Source: Prototheca cutis (lineage: Eukaryota > Chlorophyta > Trebouxiophyceae > Chlorellales > Chlorellaceae). Taken from it: a stretch of 64,000 nucleotides of DNA. Every line of letters starts with the position of its first letter. The first letter of the stretch is position 1. Both the position numbers and the translations under genes were made by a program. Location: NCBI GenBank assembly GCA_002897115.2, contig BCIH01000006.1:486634-550633 (forward strand), written 5' to 3'. The notes under the pieces were generated by a model. That model ran no database searches. It was given only the letters and a program-made list of their open reading frames with translations, and had not been told where the DNA came from. Positions 11,165-24,639 of this stretch are shown here, piece by piece.

Positions 11165-14100
11165 TCAGAGCCAGGGTTGCCAGGTTGGCTCCATGCGGCA
11201 GAGGTTTGCCGGGCTCGTGGCGACTTCTACCAGCGCCCGCATGCCGGCCTGGGGGTTGCCCTGCGCCACGACTGCCGGTCCTGGGCCGATGCCGGCGACG
11301 CGGGTGGTGGCCGCGGCAATGTTGAGCTCGACGCACGTCGCCAGTTGTTCCGGCCGGAAACTGGAGGCCAGCGCGGCGATGGACCGTGTGCCCGACCGCC
11401 GGGCGGCCCATGCCAGGATATCGTCCCGCAGGAACAGCGCCAGCATTGCCGGCAGCGGCGCGTCTGTGGCTTGAAGGGCCTGCGCTGCCGCGACGGCGGC
11501 TGCAACGAGAAGCCCTTCGCGGCCGTGCACGCCCATGAAGGCTGTCATGTTGCGTGTCAGCCTGAACGGCACGGCCTCGTGGCCCGCATCCAGCTGGAAA
11601 CGAGGATCGTACGCGGCGGCCAGCTCTGCCTGGGACAAACGACCAGTCGCCCGCGACACAAGGACCTTGCCCGGGCTGCGTCCTGCGAGAAGCAGCAGGT
11701 GGCACGCCAGCGCTGCCAGCGCGGCTGACTGCGCAAACTGCTTCTTCACCACCCACGTCAGCTTGGGATCCACCATCGTCTTGTGCATGTGCTGGCTCAG
11801 AATGTTCTCGGTCACCAGCCGCGACGTCACCTCCTCGTACGCCGACAGCCGCACCGCCGGGTCTGTACTAATCCCGGCCGCAGAGCAGCACCGCGCCTTG
11901 AATGCCATGATCGGATCGTCGGCCTCCCTTCCGTACCTGCAGTAGAAACCGGAGTGACGTTTGCTTGTTTGGCNGTTGGCGGTCGGTTGCCATTCCCAAC
12001 AATTCCCCCCCAAATCCCCCCAAAACAGCCAACACAAGCCAACCTGGCACAGTGGTTTTCGTAGACATCGATGAGTGAGAGGTTTGTAGGGTCGTCGGCG
12101 ACGACCCGAACGCCCGGATGGACGGCCAGGGCGGCGGGGGCGGAAAACTGCAGGCTGCGCCACCGGGCCTGCGGGTGCGCGAGGAGCAACTGGTTGGCGC
12201 CGCGAAGGAAAGCCAGGACTCGCTCCTCCGCGCCCGCGACCGACTGCTGCGCGGCGGCCACGAGGAAAGCACGGGGCATCCCGTCCGAGCCGTGCAGCAC
12301 GATGCGACGGTACGACGCGGCGTTGCGGCGCACAACCTCGACACTCGCCGCAATGCGCTCGATGTAAACGGGGTCGGGGGAGTCGGGTCCCGGGGCCGAT
12401 TGCCCCGGCATCTCGATGTCCTCGAGAGCGAGCTCCAGCAGCAAGGGCGCCTCCGTCTCCAGTTTCAGGAACCGCGGGTACATGTCCTCGATCACGCTTT
12501 CCAGCATCACGCGCCAGCCCTTGAGCCGCTCCGTCAGGGCGCCCAGCGTGGCAGGCGCCCCGGGGGATGTAGGGTCCAGGTCACGTGAAAACTGCAGCTG
12601 GTATGCCCCTGTACGCCCCGGGGCACTGCCACCAGCACCTGATGCACTGTCGCGACCTGAGCACGCGCGGCACACGCCGACCAGCTCGCGCTTGAACGCC
12701 TCGGGGACAGGGGCGTCGGCCGGCAGACCCGTCTTATAGGTGCGCTGCGTCAGCGTGTGGATCACGGCCAGCAGGCGCTCGTCGGTGCGCGTGGACAGCC
12801 GAGCCGTCAGCTCCTGCATCAGCACCTCCAGGCCCTGCAGAGGCACCGCAAACTTGCGCTTGAGCACCTCCATCACCTCCTTGATCGCCTCGTATGCTAT
12901 TACTTCCATCGGCTTTTCGATCGCCGGCGAAGTAGCCGTGGTGGCGGCGAGGGTCGGGGCGGCGGCAGCCGGGGCGGCACCTGGTGTTGAGCCAGCCTCG
13001 GCCGCTCCATCTGCCGGAGGCGGCGTGCCCGAGCCTGGCTGACCAGTGCTAGGCGCGGCCTCTCCACCGCCGCCGCTGGACGGCGCGGCCGACACGCTTT
13101 CCTCCTGCTGGTCTCCACCGACAGCTTCGCTGGCCCCGGCCGTGGCACTGGAAGCCTCGGCGCCCCGGCTGGCCCTGCCGGCGCCGCCCTGAGAGGCAGT
13201 GTCCGGCGTCGTCGCTGCCACGGTGCTGGCCGCCTGCGACGATTGTTCCTGCAGCTGTTGTTGGGCCGCGGGCTGCTGAGCAGCCACCGACTGCTGCGCG
13301 CCAGAAGCGGCACCACCGGCTGGCGTACTGCCAGCCTTGGCTTGGGCGGCTTTCATGGCCTGGACGGCCTTGACGGCGGCTTCCTTGAGGGAAGCCATGG
13401 CGGGTCGCAGGCTCCAGTACAGCTGCTGCGGGTACGCCGCGGCAGCGTATGCCAGCAGCTTGCGTGCCGCGCCGACTTCGGGCCGCTGCAGCCCCGTGAG
13501 CAGCTGCGGCACCCAGGGCAGCCAGACCCAGGGCGGCAGGTCGGGCGCGGCAGCCGCCAGCACTCGGCCCACGACCTCGGCACCCCGCGGCGCCAGCGCC
13601 AGCAGGTGCAGCAGCCGCGGGGCCAGCGACCGCGCCTCCAGGCCGCCGAGCCGGATAGCCTGGACGTAGCACGTCGCCGCGTGCTCCAGCCATGGACCTG
13701 CATCGGCACCACCGCCACTGCTCGCGGCGGCAGCGTGTCGGGCGTCGCAGAACCTGGCCCAGGACGCCCAGCCGTCGGGGCACAGCGTCCACAGGGTGAG
13801 GGCCTGGGAGAACTGGACGTGGGCGGCGTCGGTTTCGTCCATGGCTGCGAGGAGTCGCGCACGGAGGACGAGCATTTCTGCCTGGTGCTGCGGCTGGAAG
13901 TAGTCGAGGTTGGTGCCATTGAGCAGGGCCAGGCCCTGGGCCAGCGTCTCGGGACGCATGAGGCAGGCGCGGGCCTGTTCGCGGACCTTGACGAACGCCT
14001 CCTGGACCTCCATGGCCGTGAAGCCGTACATGGTGTTGATGATGGAGCAGCAGGCGTCCGGATGACCCTGCAGCCGGGCCACCATGCCCAGTCGGTTTAC

Positions 14101-17100
14101 GCTCCAGGCCTTGTCGCGGTAGCCCATCTGGTGCAGGTTGGCCGCAATGGCCTGCGGGCTGCCGGCCAGCTGCGCGATGGCCGTGTCGTGAATCTGGTTG
14201 CGCCAGCTCAGCAGGTCCGACCACCAGCGCAGCGGTTCCCAGTCATTGGGAGTGCGCAGCTTCCACGTCTCGCACACGTCCTTGAGCTCCTGGAAACCCT
14301 GGCCGGGCCCGCCCTTGTGCACAAACTCCAGCATCACACGCCACGACTCGGGCAACTCCACCGCACGCTGGAAGAGCTGGAGCACCGGCGCCAGGGCCCA
14401 GGGCGAACCCTCGGGCATGGCCCACCATCGCTGGATGGCGTGAGCCAGCGCAGCCTTGCACAGGCGCTCGACGTCCTGAGCCGGCTCCGTCAGCGCCACC
14501 TGGGCGCGCACCAGCGCAAGCTCGGGACCCTCCTCTGCCTGGGCACGCGGCAACACCGCCCCGCGAAGCTGCGTCCAGTCGTGCAGGTGCGCCAAAGCAT
14601 CCAAACCCAGCGTGGCGTTGTCCACCAGCTTGGCATATTCCGCCACGGAATCCCACTGGTTGAGCTCGGCTGCCATAGACAGATACGCACGTTGCCACAG
14701 CACCATTTCAGATTTGGTCGCGCCGGGGACGCCGCCACGCGCACCACGTGCCGCCAGGTCCAGCAACGCGTCCTGCGCCTGGGTCAAAAACCCGTGAGCC
14801 TGAAGCGCAAGCGCAGTCCGCGTCTCGTCGGCCGCGGCGCGGCGCTCCCACAGCCCGGCGACCATGTCCTCCTCGCCCACCGTTGCGTACAACTCGCACA
14901 CGGCGTCAAAGCACCGCATATCCCCCGGGAACAGGGTGACGTGCGATTCCAGCATGCTGATGGCCGTCTGCCAGGCATGGAAGTGCCGGCCCATGTACTT
15001 GATCATCTCCGCGGGGATCTTGGGCTGCGGCTGCGACATGGAAATGCCTTCCAACAACGTCTGACCCACCGTCGGCCGCGCGCCGCTCTGCCGCGTATGG
15101 TGCTCGCGGGAAAGCAACTGGATGATAGGCTTGGCCAGTGCCGTCTGCTGCTCCTTGCCCAGACTCGTCCAGACAATCGGGAACAGCAGGCCCCACAGGT
15201 GGCACGCTGCCGCGGGGACACCCTGCACCAGCTCACACAAACAGTCCACCTGGGGCATTGATTTGGCGGGAGTTGCTTGGGGTCTGACATGGCTTGGGTG
15301 AGACACAGACGCAGACACACACAGGACGGTCAGGACAGCAGACCGCACCATGTCAACCCCCTCCCCCCGGTGGCTCACAGAGCGTCAAGCGCCCCAACAG
15401 AAGAAAACAAAATACTCATGCATCACCATAAAATGCACCAAGCACACCAGTGTTTCGGAGCGTGTCGAGCCTTGTTCCACCAAAAAGGCCAGGTGCTCAC
15501 GTAGCTTGCCCGCCAACTCGGGCGGCAGCGCCACGTCGGCCACGGGCGCTGCCCGTGGCCGAGGGGGCCCACTCCGCGTCGGCGAGGCCGTGGTTGGTGG
15601 GGCATCCTCGGGAGCCCGGGTGGCCTGGACGGCAGGCTTTGGACCCGCCGCGCCAGATGTGCCCGGCGTTTGCTCGGCCTTGGGCGTCCGAGGCTCAGCT
15701 GTCACTGCAGTGCCGCCTTCTGTAGCGGGCATCGCACCTGGGGTCCCGGCCTGGTGCTCTTGTTCCTGGCCCGCAGCCGGCAGCGATGCACCAGCCAGTG
15801 CTGCACCCGCGGTGACCTGAGGCTGCGCCGGCGGGGGCCGTGGCACCGAGGGCGGCGCGGCGGCCGGCTGCGGACCGCCTGAGGTCAGAGCCAGTGCGCC
15901 GGGGTCGAGCAGGCCAGGCACATGGGCCGAGTTGTACGCCATGGTGATGGGATCGGCCTTGTGCGCACAGTCGAAGAGCAGCGACACGCCGTGCTTGAGC
16001 CAGTAGGTGTGCGCCAAGAAATCCCAGTCCTGGACTTGGATGACGTAACGCAGCCGCTCGAACAAGTCTGACGGCACTCGGTCCGCATACAGCCGGAAGA
16101 ACTGCACGTGTGTTGGGGAGGAGGGGTGTTAAACTTCAGAGGGACGGATGTCGTCGGTCTCCTGGGTTTTTCGCTCTCTTCCTTCACCAAGATGAAGCAC
16201 ACCTTTTGGCGGGTCTCGGGATCGGTCGCCTGCAAGCCACAGCAGAANGTGCGTTCGACACGCAAGAANAGCTCCAGTCCAAAGTCCGCGTCCTGCGCAG
16301 GATCGAATTATTTGTGTGGGTTGCGTGGGTGGTGGCCAGTCGATGAACAGAAACTGGCCGGCTGCCAAGCGAGCTTTCCCTTTCTGGCACCCTGTCTTTG
16401 GTCTAATAATACGGCTCCCCCCCCCCCATCCTTCCCAAAACACACGCACACAGCCTTCTACAACGGCCAGCAAAAATGGAGCAAAAACAGCACCAAAGAC
16501 GTGCCTTTTTGTCTGTAATGACACTGTACAGCAGCCCCAGGAACTTCTTGTCCCATAGTGGCTTGAGGTTTGCTGGGATAGCATGCAGCCGGTCCATCTG
16601 TAGCATTGATGAGTGGGTTTGTGGAAAGGGATTGATAGACGCTGGACTTGTCGCAGGTGAGGCCAAATTGGTTTGCAGCTTTCTACAGCAGTCACATCGT
16701 CCACCTCCATGCAGCGCCGCATGCCTTTCCTTTCAGGCTCTGGCCTGCAGCGCAAGCCGCTCACACGAGCAAAAGCTCCCATCCCGCTCTCAACACCCCA
16801 CAACCAGAGTCTCACCTGTGCGAGTCGCTGAAGGAACACCAGCGGCTCCTTGCTGGTGAGCTGCGGCTGTTGCGGCGGCTCGCCCGGCCGCGCATCCTCT
16901 GGCTTTGGCAGCAGCCACCCTTCCATCAGGTTGATCACCGCGAAGATGATGCTCGCCGCGGTCTGGCAGTTCCGCACCGATGGCCCTGCATAGCGTTGGA
17001 GCCCACGGTCCGTTGCCGTCTCGTTTGCAGTTTCAAATGAGCGGGCAGCAAACGATCTGGATCAAGTCGGCCAATCAACCACTGCGCCTTGGACTCAACC

Positions 17101-20100
17101 GCGTGCCTCCTCTCTCGAGCAACAACAAAGCACTCATCGAAACCCAGCCCAGTGCTAGAAGCGCCCCCCCCCCCCCCCAGCAATAGGCCCGCACCGGTGA
17201 TGAGCATGACAAGCGTGGACAGGAAATGCTTGCGGTGATCTGGCGACAGCACCAGTGCTGATGGCAGGGCCACTGCAGTAAAAAGGAGTTGGGACAGGTG
17301 TGAGTGGAAATGATGTCAACACAGAACTGCTGCTGCTGAACTGTGGACCGGTTCTTGCCGCAGATAGGGGAGTCCCCCATCATTCTCTCGGCCTCTCTCG
17401 AAACTGCATTTGACTATAGCACTACCGGCTGTTGGTCCTCCCCTTCCAAAAGACATACACAAAAAGACCCAGTAACCCTCAACCGTACCTTGCAGGGCGT
17501 GCCACATGAACCAGGCGCCAGTCCCGTACTCGGACTCTGTGGGCTCCTCCCTGCAGAGTGCATGGGTGAGGAGCTGGTTCTTCATCAATGCCATGCCTCA
17601 CCAATCAAGCAACCACACTGCCTTCGAGCTGTGTGCCCCATTTCGAGATTGGGGCCAACGCGGGGCCCTGAGGATGCAATGCAATGATCCTAAAACCCTA
17701 AAACCCTCCGTACGTGGCGGGGGTGACGGTGCCACCGAGAATGCCGGCAGCTGGCTGCTGGTTGTGTTCGCGGGCCACCCTATGCATCGCTCTCAGGAGG
17801 GGCCCGATGAGCACTTGCATGGAGCCCGGCCGTGCGGCGGCGGCGGCCTCCATGACCGCCAGGCAGTTGCATCCGTAGTAGAGGAGCTCGGGCCCCAGGG
17901 TCTGGGCCGGGTCCGCCAGCGCCGCCAGATAGCGGTTGAGCGCCTCGTGGGCTCGGGCCAAGACCTTGAGGCCCAGCTGCCCGGCAGCTTCCTGCGGCGC
18001 GCGCCCCGGGGGAAACTCGGCGACCAGGCTGCGCATGCAGCCGCCCAGCAGGCGGGCGGGTTTGGGGGATGTCCGGCACGCCAGCGCCGGGTCAAACATC
18101 ATGACCAGCTGGCTGGCCGCGCAACCAACAAAGTTTGCTGGCTGACAAGCCAGGAAGCAGTCGGCAATGGCCAGACCTGCCAGCAGGACTGGCGCCGCCT
18201 CGGGCGGGGACGCGGCACTGCCCCCGCCCGCCGCCGCATGCACCGCCGCGTTGTGCGCTTGCAAGCTGCCGGATAACACCTTTTCAAAGTAGCCCAGCTT
18301 GAGCGTCATCGGCCGGTGAAACGCCGCTGTCAATGGTGATATCNTTGGTGGGGTGGGATGGGTGGCGTGGGTTCAGGGCTGGACGACGAGTTTCAGAAAG
18401 AGAAGAAGATGCTGCACTCCATGACATTTGCATCCCCCCCTCAAACCAGACCATGCAGACCGCCACCACTCAATGTACCTGCATCGCGGATAATCTCCAG
18501 GCAGTGCTCATGCAAGCGCCGGAAACCTGCCTCATCGCGCTCCCTCCCCTCAACGCCAGTGCTGCAATGAGGGGGTGTTTGTCGACTCGCATCGCACAGG
18601 ATCCCAAGCTCCATGCCATGGAGTGGGAATGGGGTGCGCATTATCCAAACACGCCATGCAGTTCATTGCTTGCCACCCCGACAACACACACACCTGACAA
18701 ACGCCAGCCGAAGTAAAAAGTTGATCAAGACCTCGTCAGCGCCGGGGAGCAGCCGACCGTACTTTCTTGCCCGCGCCGCCGCCTCGGCTGCCGGGCTGGG
18801 CCCGGAAGCAGGGGCCCCAGCGGCAGATCCGGCACCAGCTTGTGCCACGGAACTCTCGCCGCCGCCGGCCACCGTGAAGCTTGTCCCCGCCGCGCCTGAT
18901 TGGGGCCCCGCGGCATCACCATCGTCGGGCGAGGCATCGCCTTGCCCCTGCTGCGCCTCCTGCCCCTCCGCAGCACGCTCCTCCTGTGCTGCACGGGCGT
19001 CCCACGCAAACAGCACCGCCGCCATGTCGGCCGCCAGAACCCGCGCCTCCCATGTCGCACTGGTCGGCAGGCCCAGCTTGGAGGCATTGTGCACCATNGC
19101 ACTCATGAACAGCGCCCTGCATATTTTTGGGTGTTGAAAGGGCGCTTGCTGACAAAGGAGGAGATTGCGTTTGAGTGGGATGGACAAAGGTGGGTGTGAA
19201 CCCGGTGACAAAGCCGCCGCACAATCATTCCCTCACACCTGCTGGCGTAAAAACGTTCTTGGTTCCGGACGATCAGCCCAAAGATGTGGATGAGGGTGGG
19301 CTGGATATGGCCGTCCTCGGCCAGGACCCTGCGGAGGTACCGCACGTATGCTGGCGGCTGCATCGCCGCCGACAGCGTCGGTGGCTTGGCTGCAGCACCC
19401 CCCGAGCCTGAACCCACGGTACCGCCCGACCCCGAACCCGCGGCACTGTCGCTGCGCTCCTTATCGGCCTTGTCTTCGTCCCCGGTGGCGGCGGTGGAGC
19501 CGACAGCGGCCGCCGTCGCGGCAGGCTCGGTCGGCAAGGCCTTGAACACGGGGAGCAGCGTATCCAGCGCCTGGCGCACCACCTCCCGCGCCGCGCTTTC
19601 TTGCTGTGTCATGCGCGCCAGCGCCACATACACCTGGAGCACGATCTTCTCGGGTGTCGGAAACACTCGGAGGAAGTGCGCCAGGAACAGGAAGGCATAG
19701 GGTTTTGCGACGCTGTCGTATTTCAGTGTCCACCAGCCAAAGTGGATCATCTCCTTGCGGTGGCCCTGGAAGAGGGTGTGTGCCCGCTCGACCAACAACG
19801 CAGCCAAAACCACGAGCTCCTTGTGGAGTTGCTCCCCCGGCCGGCAGTCGTCGGCCGTCTGGAAGACGTGGGACACCAACGAGCTCGCCAGTTCCTGGGT
19901 CAGCACCTCGCTGCCCTGAGTCTCCAGCGTCCAGCGCAGCATGGGGTTGATCAGGTGGCGCAGCAGCGCCAGGTGGTCCTCGGGCCGGAGTGACCCGCCC
20001 CGGTACACTTCCACCCATGCCGCCAGAATCTGCGTGTGTGTGGGTTTTGTTTCGTATGGGTTGGCTGTTGCTAACGGCTGTGTTCCGGCTGCAATGTTGA

Positions 20101-23100
20101 TGTCGCGATGACAAAAGGGAGTCTCCAATCACACACAACCCAGTCCTCCCAACAGCCTCCACCTACAGAGCACAAAAGGAAACCTCCTGCAGCACTGTCT
20201 TCCACAACAGCCACCTCTCACCTCGCGCTTTTCGCTCACGGAAAACTCCTCGGCGACCCGACGGGACATGTAGTCCTTGAGGAAGGTGAAGTCCACCGCT
20301 GCACATCGTTTTCCGGGGTCAATGGAAGATCAGCCAACGTCCAGCAGCGTTTTGGACGAGTTTGCAAGAACAAGGACTGAAGACAACGCCCAGTGCCCAG
20401 CCCCTCATGACCGTCACCGCTCCCGAGTCCGACACACACCCCACGCACTCGTCTTGGCATTGAAGATCGGCACGACCTCGAACAGCACGTCAAATTTGTC
20501 GTGGTGGCGGTCCAGGTAGGACAGCAGGCACTTGATGATGCGCCGGCTTTCCCGGAGCTGTGACCTGCTGGCGGTCGCCTCGGCATCGAGCCTGCCGTGA
20601 TCGAGGCAATGTGGTGGTTGGAATCACATGGAGTGGAAGGTTGGTCGGCCTTGTTCTTGTGCTAAGGCTGGCAGGAGGTAAGACAACACTCCCTGCACAA
20701 AAGACCACTCAATAACAGCAACCATCCCTCTTCCCCAGTCAACCTTCCAGTCAACCAACAAGCATACCTGTTCTGTCGACCCTGGGACTTCCAGCGCCAG
20801 AGCAGCGCCTCAAACAGCTGCTCCGGCAGCCAGTCTGGCCGCAGCTTGGACACGGCCCTGACCAGGTGCACCGCATTCAACGACGCCGCAGTGAGCGTCT
20901 CCTCTGACGGCGCAGGCGCCAGGGAGGTTGAAGTCCCCGGAGCTTGCGTGACGATCGCAGCATCTCCGCCCTCCTCCACCACGTCCATCGCCTCTGGGAC
21001 TCCGTCCTGCATTGCAGTGGCAGCGTTGTCCGATGCCACTGAGGCAGGCGTGGCCTCGCCGGCCGGCTTGCCTGCCGTGCCTGACGTATCGCCCACTTCC
21101 ATAGCCATGCTGTCGTTGGCACCGGCGGTGTTGGCACCATCATTCCCAGCATCCGCGCCACCCTCAACCTTTGTGACATCCCTCCCATGGCCATCCGGCA
21201 GGGCGAGGAGTTCCGCCAACCTCCCCTCCGATTCGGCGACGCGATCCAGCAGCGGCTGGCCCAAACTTGAGCGGATGATATCCAAAAACCGGGAAAAGTA
21301 CTCGTCGTTGGCCAGCCGCGCACCACCGTCGAGGAAGTATCCTACCGCACGGGCCGGGTACCTGTTCAAGAACCGGGTAAGCGGCGCGCGGTAGGGCGAG
21401 GCGAGCTTGGCAGCTCGTGGGGGTCCCGGCATGCGGGGCAGCACCTCCTCCAGCGCGATGGTCAGTACCACGATCCCCGGGCGGTCGCCCTGGGACTCGA
21501 GGAACCGCGCCGCAGCGGGGGGGAGGCGGTGGAACACGTCCAGCATCGCGGATGCCAAGTCAGCTTCTGTGCCTGGTTCACAGGTCGGCGCCGACCCGGG
21601 CGCTGCACCGCCCGCCAGCCACTGTTCCGCATCGGCAAAGCGGTGGAGGTGCTCGGCCAGCTTGTCTCCCAGGGTCACATTGAATTGCCCCGGCAGCACG
21701 TCCAGAAGGCGGTGCAGGTGCGCCAACAGGGTCACTGTCAGCCGGGGGTACAGCGCCAGGTCCGTAAGCACGGGCCGCAGCGCTTCTTGGCGCACCGCCC
21801 GCGACAGCGCGCCGTGCGCCACCGCCGCACGCACGCCCCGCTCCGCCAGGGCCGCGGCTGCGGGGGAAGACGAGCCCAGCTCCGCAACCAAAACCCGCAG
21901 AGCGCGCTCCCTGAGCCGTGGCAGCGGCGTCCGCACCTCGCCGGTCGGCGTGCGCTGCACGGCATCCGGGGCGGTTGCCGTTCGGAACGCCGCCCAGTCC
22001 ACCGCCGCCACAAGTGCCTCCAGGCAGGCGAGCCTGAGACGGCTCAGCGCCTCGGGCCGCGGCGGAGCACCACGCACCACGACGCCCGCAGCCAACTTTG
22101 CGGCCTCCGTCTCCAGCACCGNGCAGGCATCGGCCAAAAAGCCAGCCAACTCGGGCGTCAACGGCACCCTGCTCGGGCAGTGCGTGATGACAAACGCGAT
22201 GCTCTGCGCGTACGAAGCTTGCGGCCCCGGGGCACGCAGCGGGAGCAGCCGGCGGTCCGCGATGCCGGCCAGACGGTCCATCATCGACCCCAGCAGCGCG
22301 CCGACGCTGGAGCCTTGCACGCGTGCCAGCAGCGCGAGTGCCGCCGAAGCCGACTCCCGAACGGCGTCGTTAGCCTTGGAACTCACAAGTTCCCGCGTCA
22401 CACACTCCGTCAGCGCCTTGATCAGTGCCCGGCGCTCGGGGTTTGTGCTGGGTTCGCCCTGTGTGCCGTCGTTGTTGTTGCCGTCATCCTCTACGCCGTG
22501 GGCCTCCTCTCCCATGGCATCATCGTCGCCGGTGACACCATCGGCCTTTAGCTCATCCTCCTTATCCTCATTGCCACCGTCATTCTCCTCAGCGGCATCC
22601 GCCGTGTCCACCATGGCGTCGGACACCTCCACAGTCGCCGCTTCAGCGGCAGTCTTCTCGTCGGCATCGTTTTCCCTTCCGTCGCTGACACTGTCTACAC
22701 CANCCCCCCTTCCACCGTTCCCTCCCTCACCATCCTCAGGCAGGTCAAGGCAGCAGCGGAGCGTGGCATCCAGGGCCCCGGCAATCTCGAGGCGCTGTTC
22801 GCGTGCATGGGGTGGCAGTGTGCGCAGCACCGCCAGCAGGGCTCGGGACACTGGGACGGCCGGCCGGCGCAGAGCCGCCGCCGGCATGCGGGCCACCAGC
22901 AGTTTGATCCCGGCCGCACCGCCCAGACGAGCGGGCCAGGCCTCGCCGTAGCAGCAGTGCACTGCCCGCATCAGCAAGTCGAGCGCCACGTTGATGTACC
23001 GCGGCAACGTGGAAGGAGCTCCAGGGGACGCTGGGGTCCCTTTGGTGTCGGGGGTGCTGGCCGCCGGCTTGGAGTCGCCGCCAGCAGCATCGCCCCCATG

Positions 23101-24551
23101 ACTGCGGAGTTCTTCCTGCACGCGACCAATCTCGAGCAATGTGTCCAGGAACATGCCCGCGCACTCCAGCACCGCCGCCCTTTCTTCCTCGCTCGGCAGT
23201 GACAGACCCTGCATGCAGGGGGGGGGAGGGGGGGGGTGTCGGCGGAAAGGGGGAGGTGACCATCGCACCTCCCCACAGACAGAGCATATACATAGACAAA
23301 ACAAAACCCAGCAATAACAATAGTCATACCTTTTCGAGGGCGTCGAGGAAGATGTGGGGGTGCAGGTGTAGGAGCCCCGCGACCATGGCCGGCACGCCAC
23401 CGAGCGCAGCGTAGCGCTGGCACCTCGAGGATGGCGGCGTCGGGGGCGGGGTCTGCGTGCCCCATCCCGCGGCAAAGAGCAGGGCAAAGTGCCGCGTGAC
23501 GGCCAGGGCAAACGAGTGTGCTTCGTCGTGCAGCTCGTCCGCGGCAGCCGAGGCGGAGAGCGTGGCGACGAGCATCGACTCGAGCATCTGGCGCTCGGCG
23601 CGGTGCTGGCGCTTGGTCTTGACGCCCAGCTCCTGCGGCCAGTGGAAGTCGGCTGGGACGGCCGGAGGCTCGGCCCCGGTGACAAACAGTGCGCCCTGGA
23701 GCCGGTGCATGGCGGCCGATGGGTCGGTGCGCAGGTCGCCCGGCAAGCGCAGTCTGACCAGCGTCGAAAGGCACAGGTGCAGTAGGCGCAGGCAGTGCCG
23801 CCGCAGGTGCGGGTCGCCGCTCCGCAGACCTTCCGTTGCATAATGCATGGACCTGTCCAGTGGCACCAGGAAGCTGGTGTGCTGCTGAAAGGCCAGGATC
23901 ACACGCAGGCCGTATTCAGGGATGGGTTTGAAGGGCACGTCGGCGGGCTCCAACAGCCAGCGCCGCGCCCGGCCGCCCATCTTGCCCAGCACCTCGGCCG
24001 CGCGCGCGCCATGCGGCGCGGGCGGCGGTCGTACCCGTGCCCAGAGTGCGCGCTGCAGCGGTCGCGACACCCCGGCCATGGACTTTTCCATGAATTCCGG
24101 GTTGAAAGAGTCCACCCAGACATCCAGAGTGCGGAGCGCGACGCCCGCAGCACGGTCCCCGCCCCGCAGCGCGACCACCAGCGCCGACAACAGGCGTGGC
24201 ATGGCCGGGATCAAGTGCTCGAGCCGCGCGGGGACCAGCAAGCTCAGCTCCGCGGCCACTTCCTCGTCGGCAGCAGATGCAGGGCCTTGCATGATGCCCA
24301 GCACCAAGTCCACCAGCCTAGCATGCAGGCCCGAACTACCAAACGCCGCCTGGATCTTCAGGAACTTGCCCTCCGCCAACGCCCCAAACATCGCCCGTAG
24401 CACCCGCAGGTAACCCTGTCNGAGTTGGCATGCGGAATTGCCGTGCTGGTTAGAAGGTCTTCCGTTTGTTCAAGGAATCCGTTTGCCTGTTTGCCTTCTC
24501 ACCACCACTGGCACCGCAGCAACACCAACACTCCTCCCTCCATCAGATCAA

Positions 24552-24639
<88 letters not shown>

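Noticed and set aside
13243..15261. 672-aa open frame on the plus strand across TRRAP
   Set aside because: It is the antisense shadow of a 3.2-kb TRRAP exon in GC-rich DNA; the minus-strand frame has clear TRRAP homology and this one has none.
21407..22951. 514-aa Ser/Ala/Arg-rich plus-strand frame
   Set aside because: Shadow of a TRRAP exon; the complementary frame contains conserved HEAT-type sequence.
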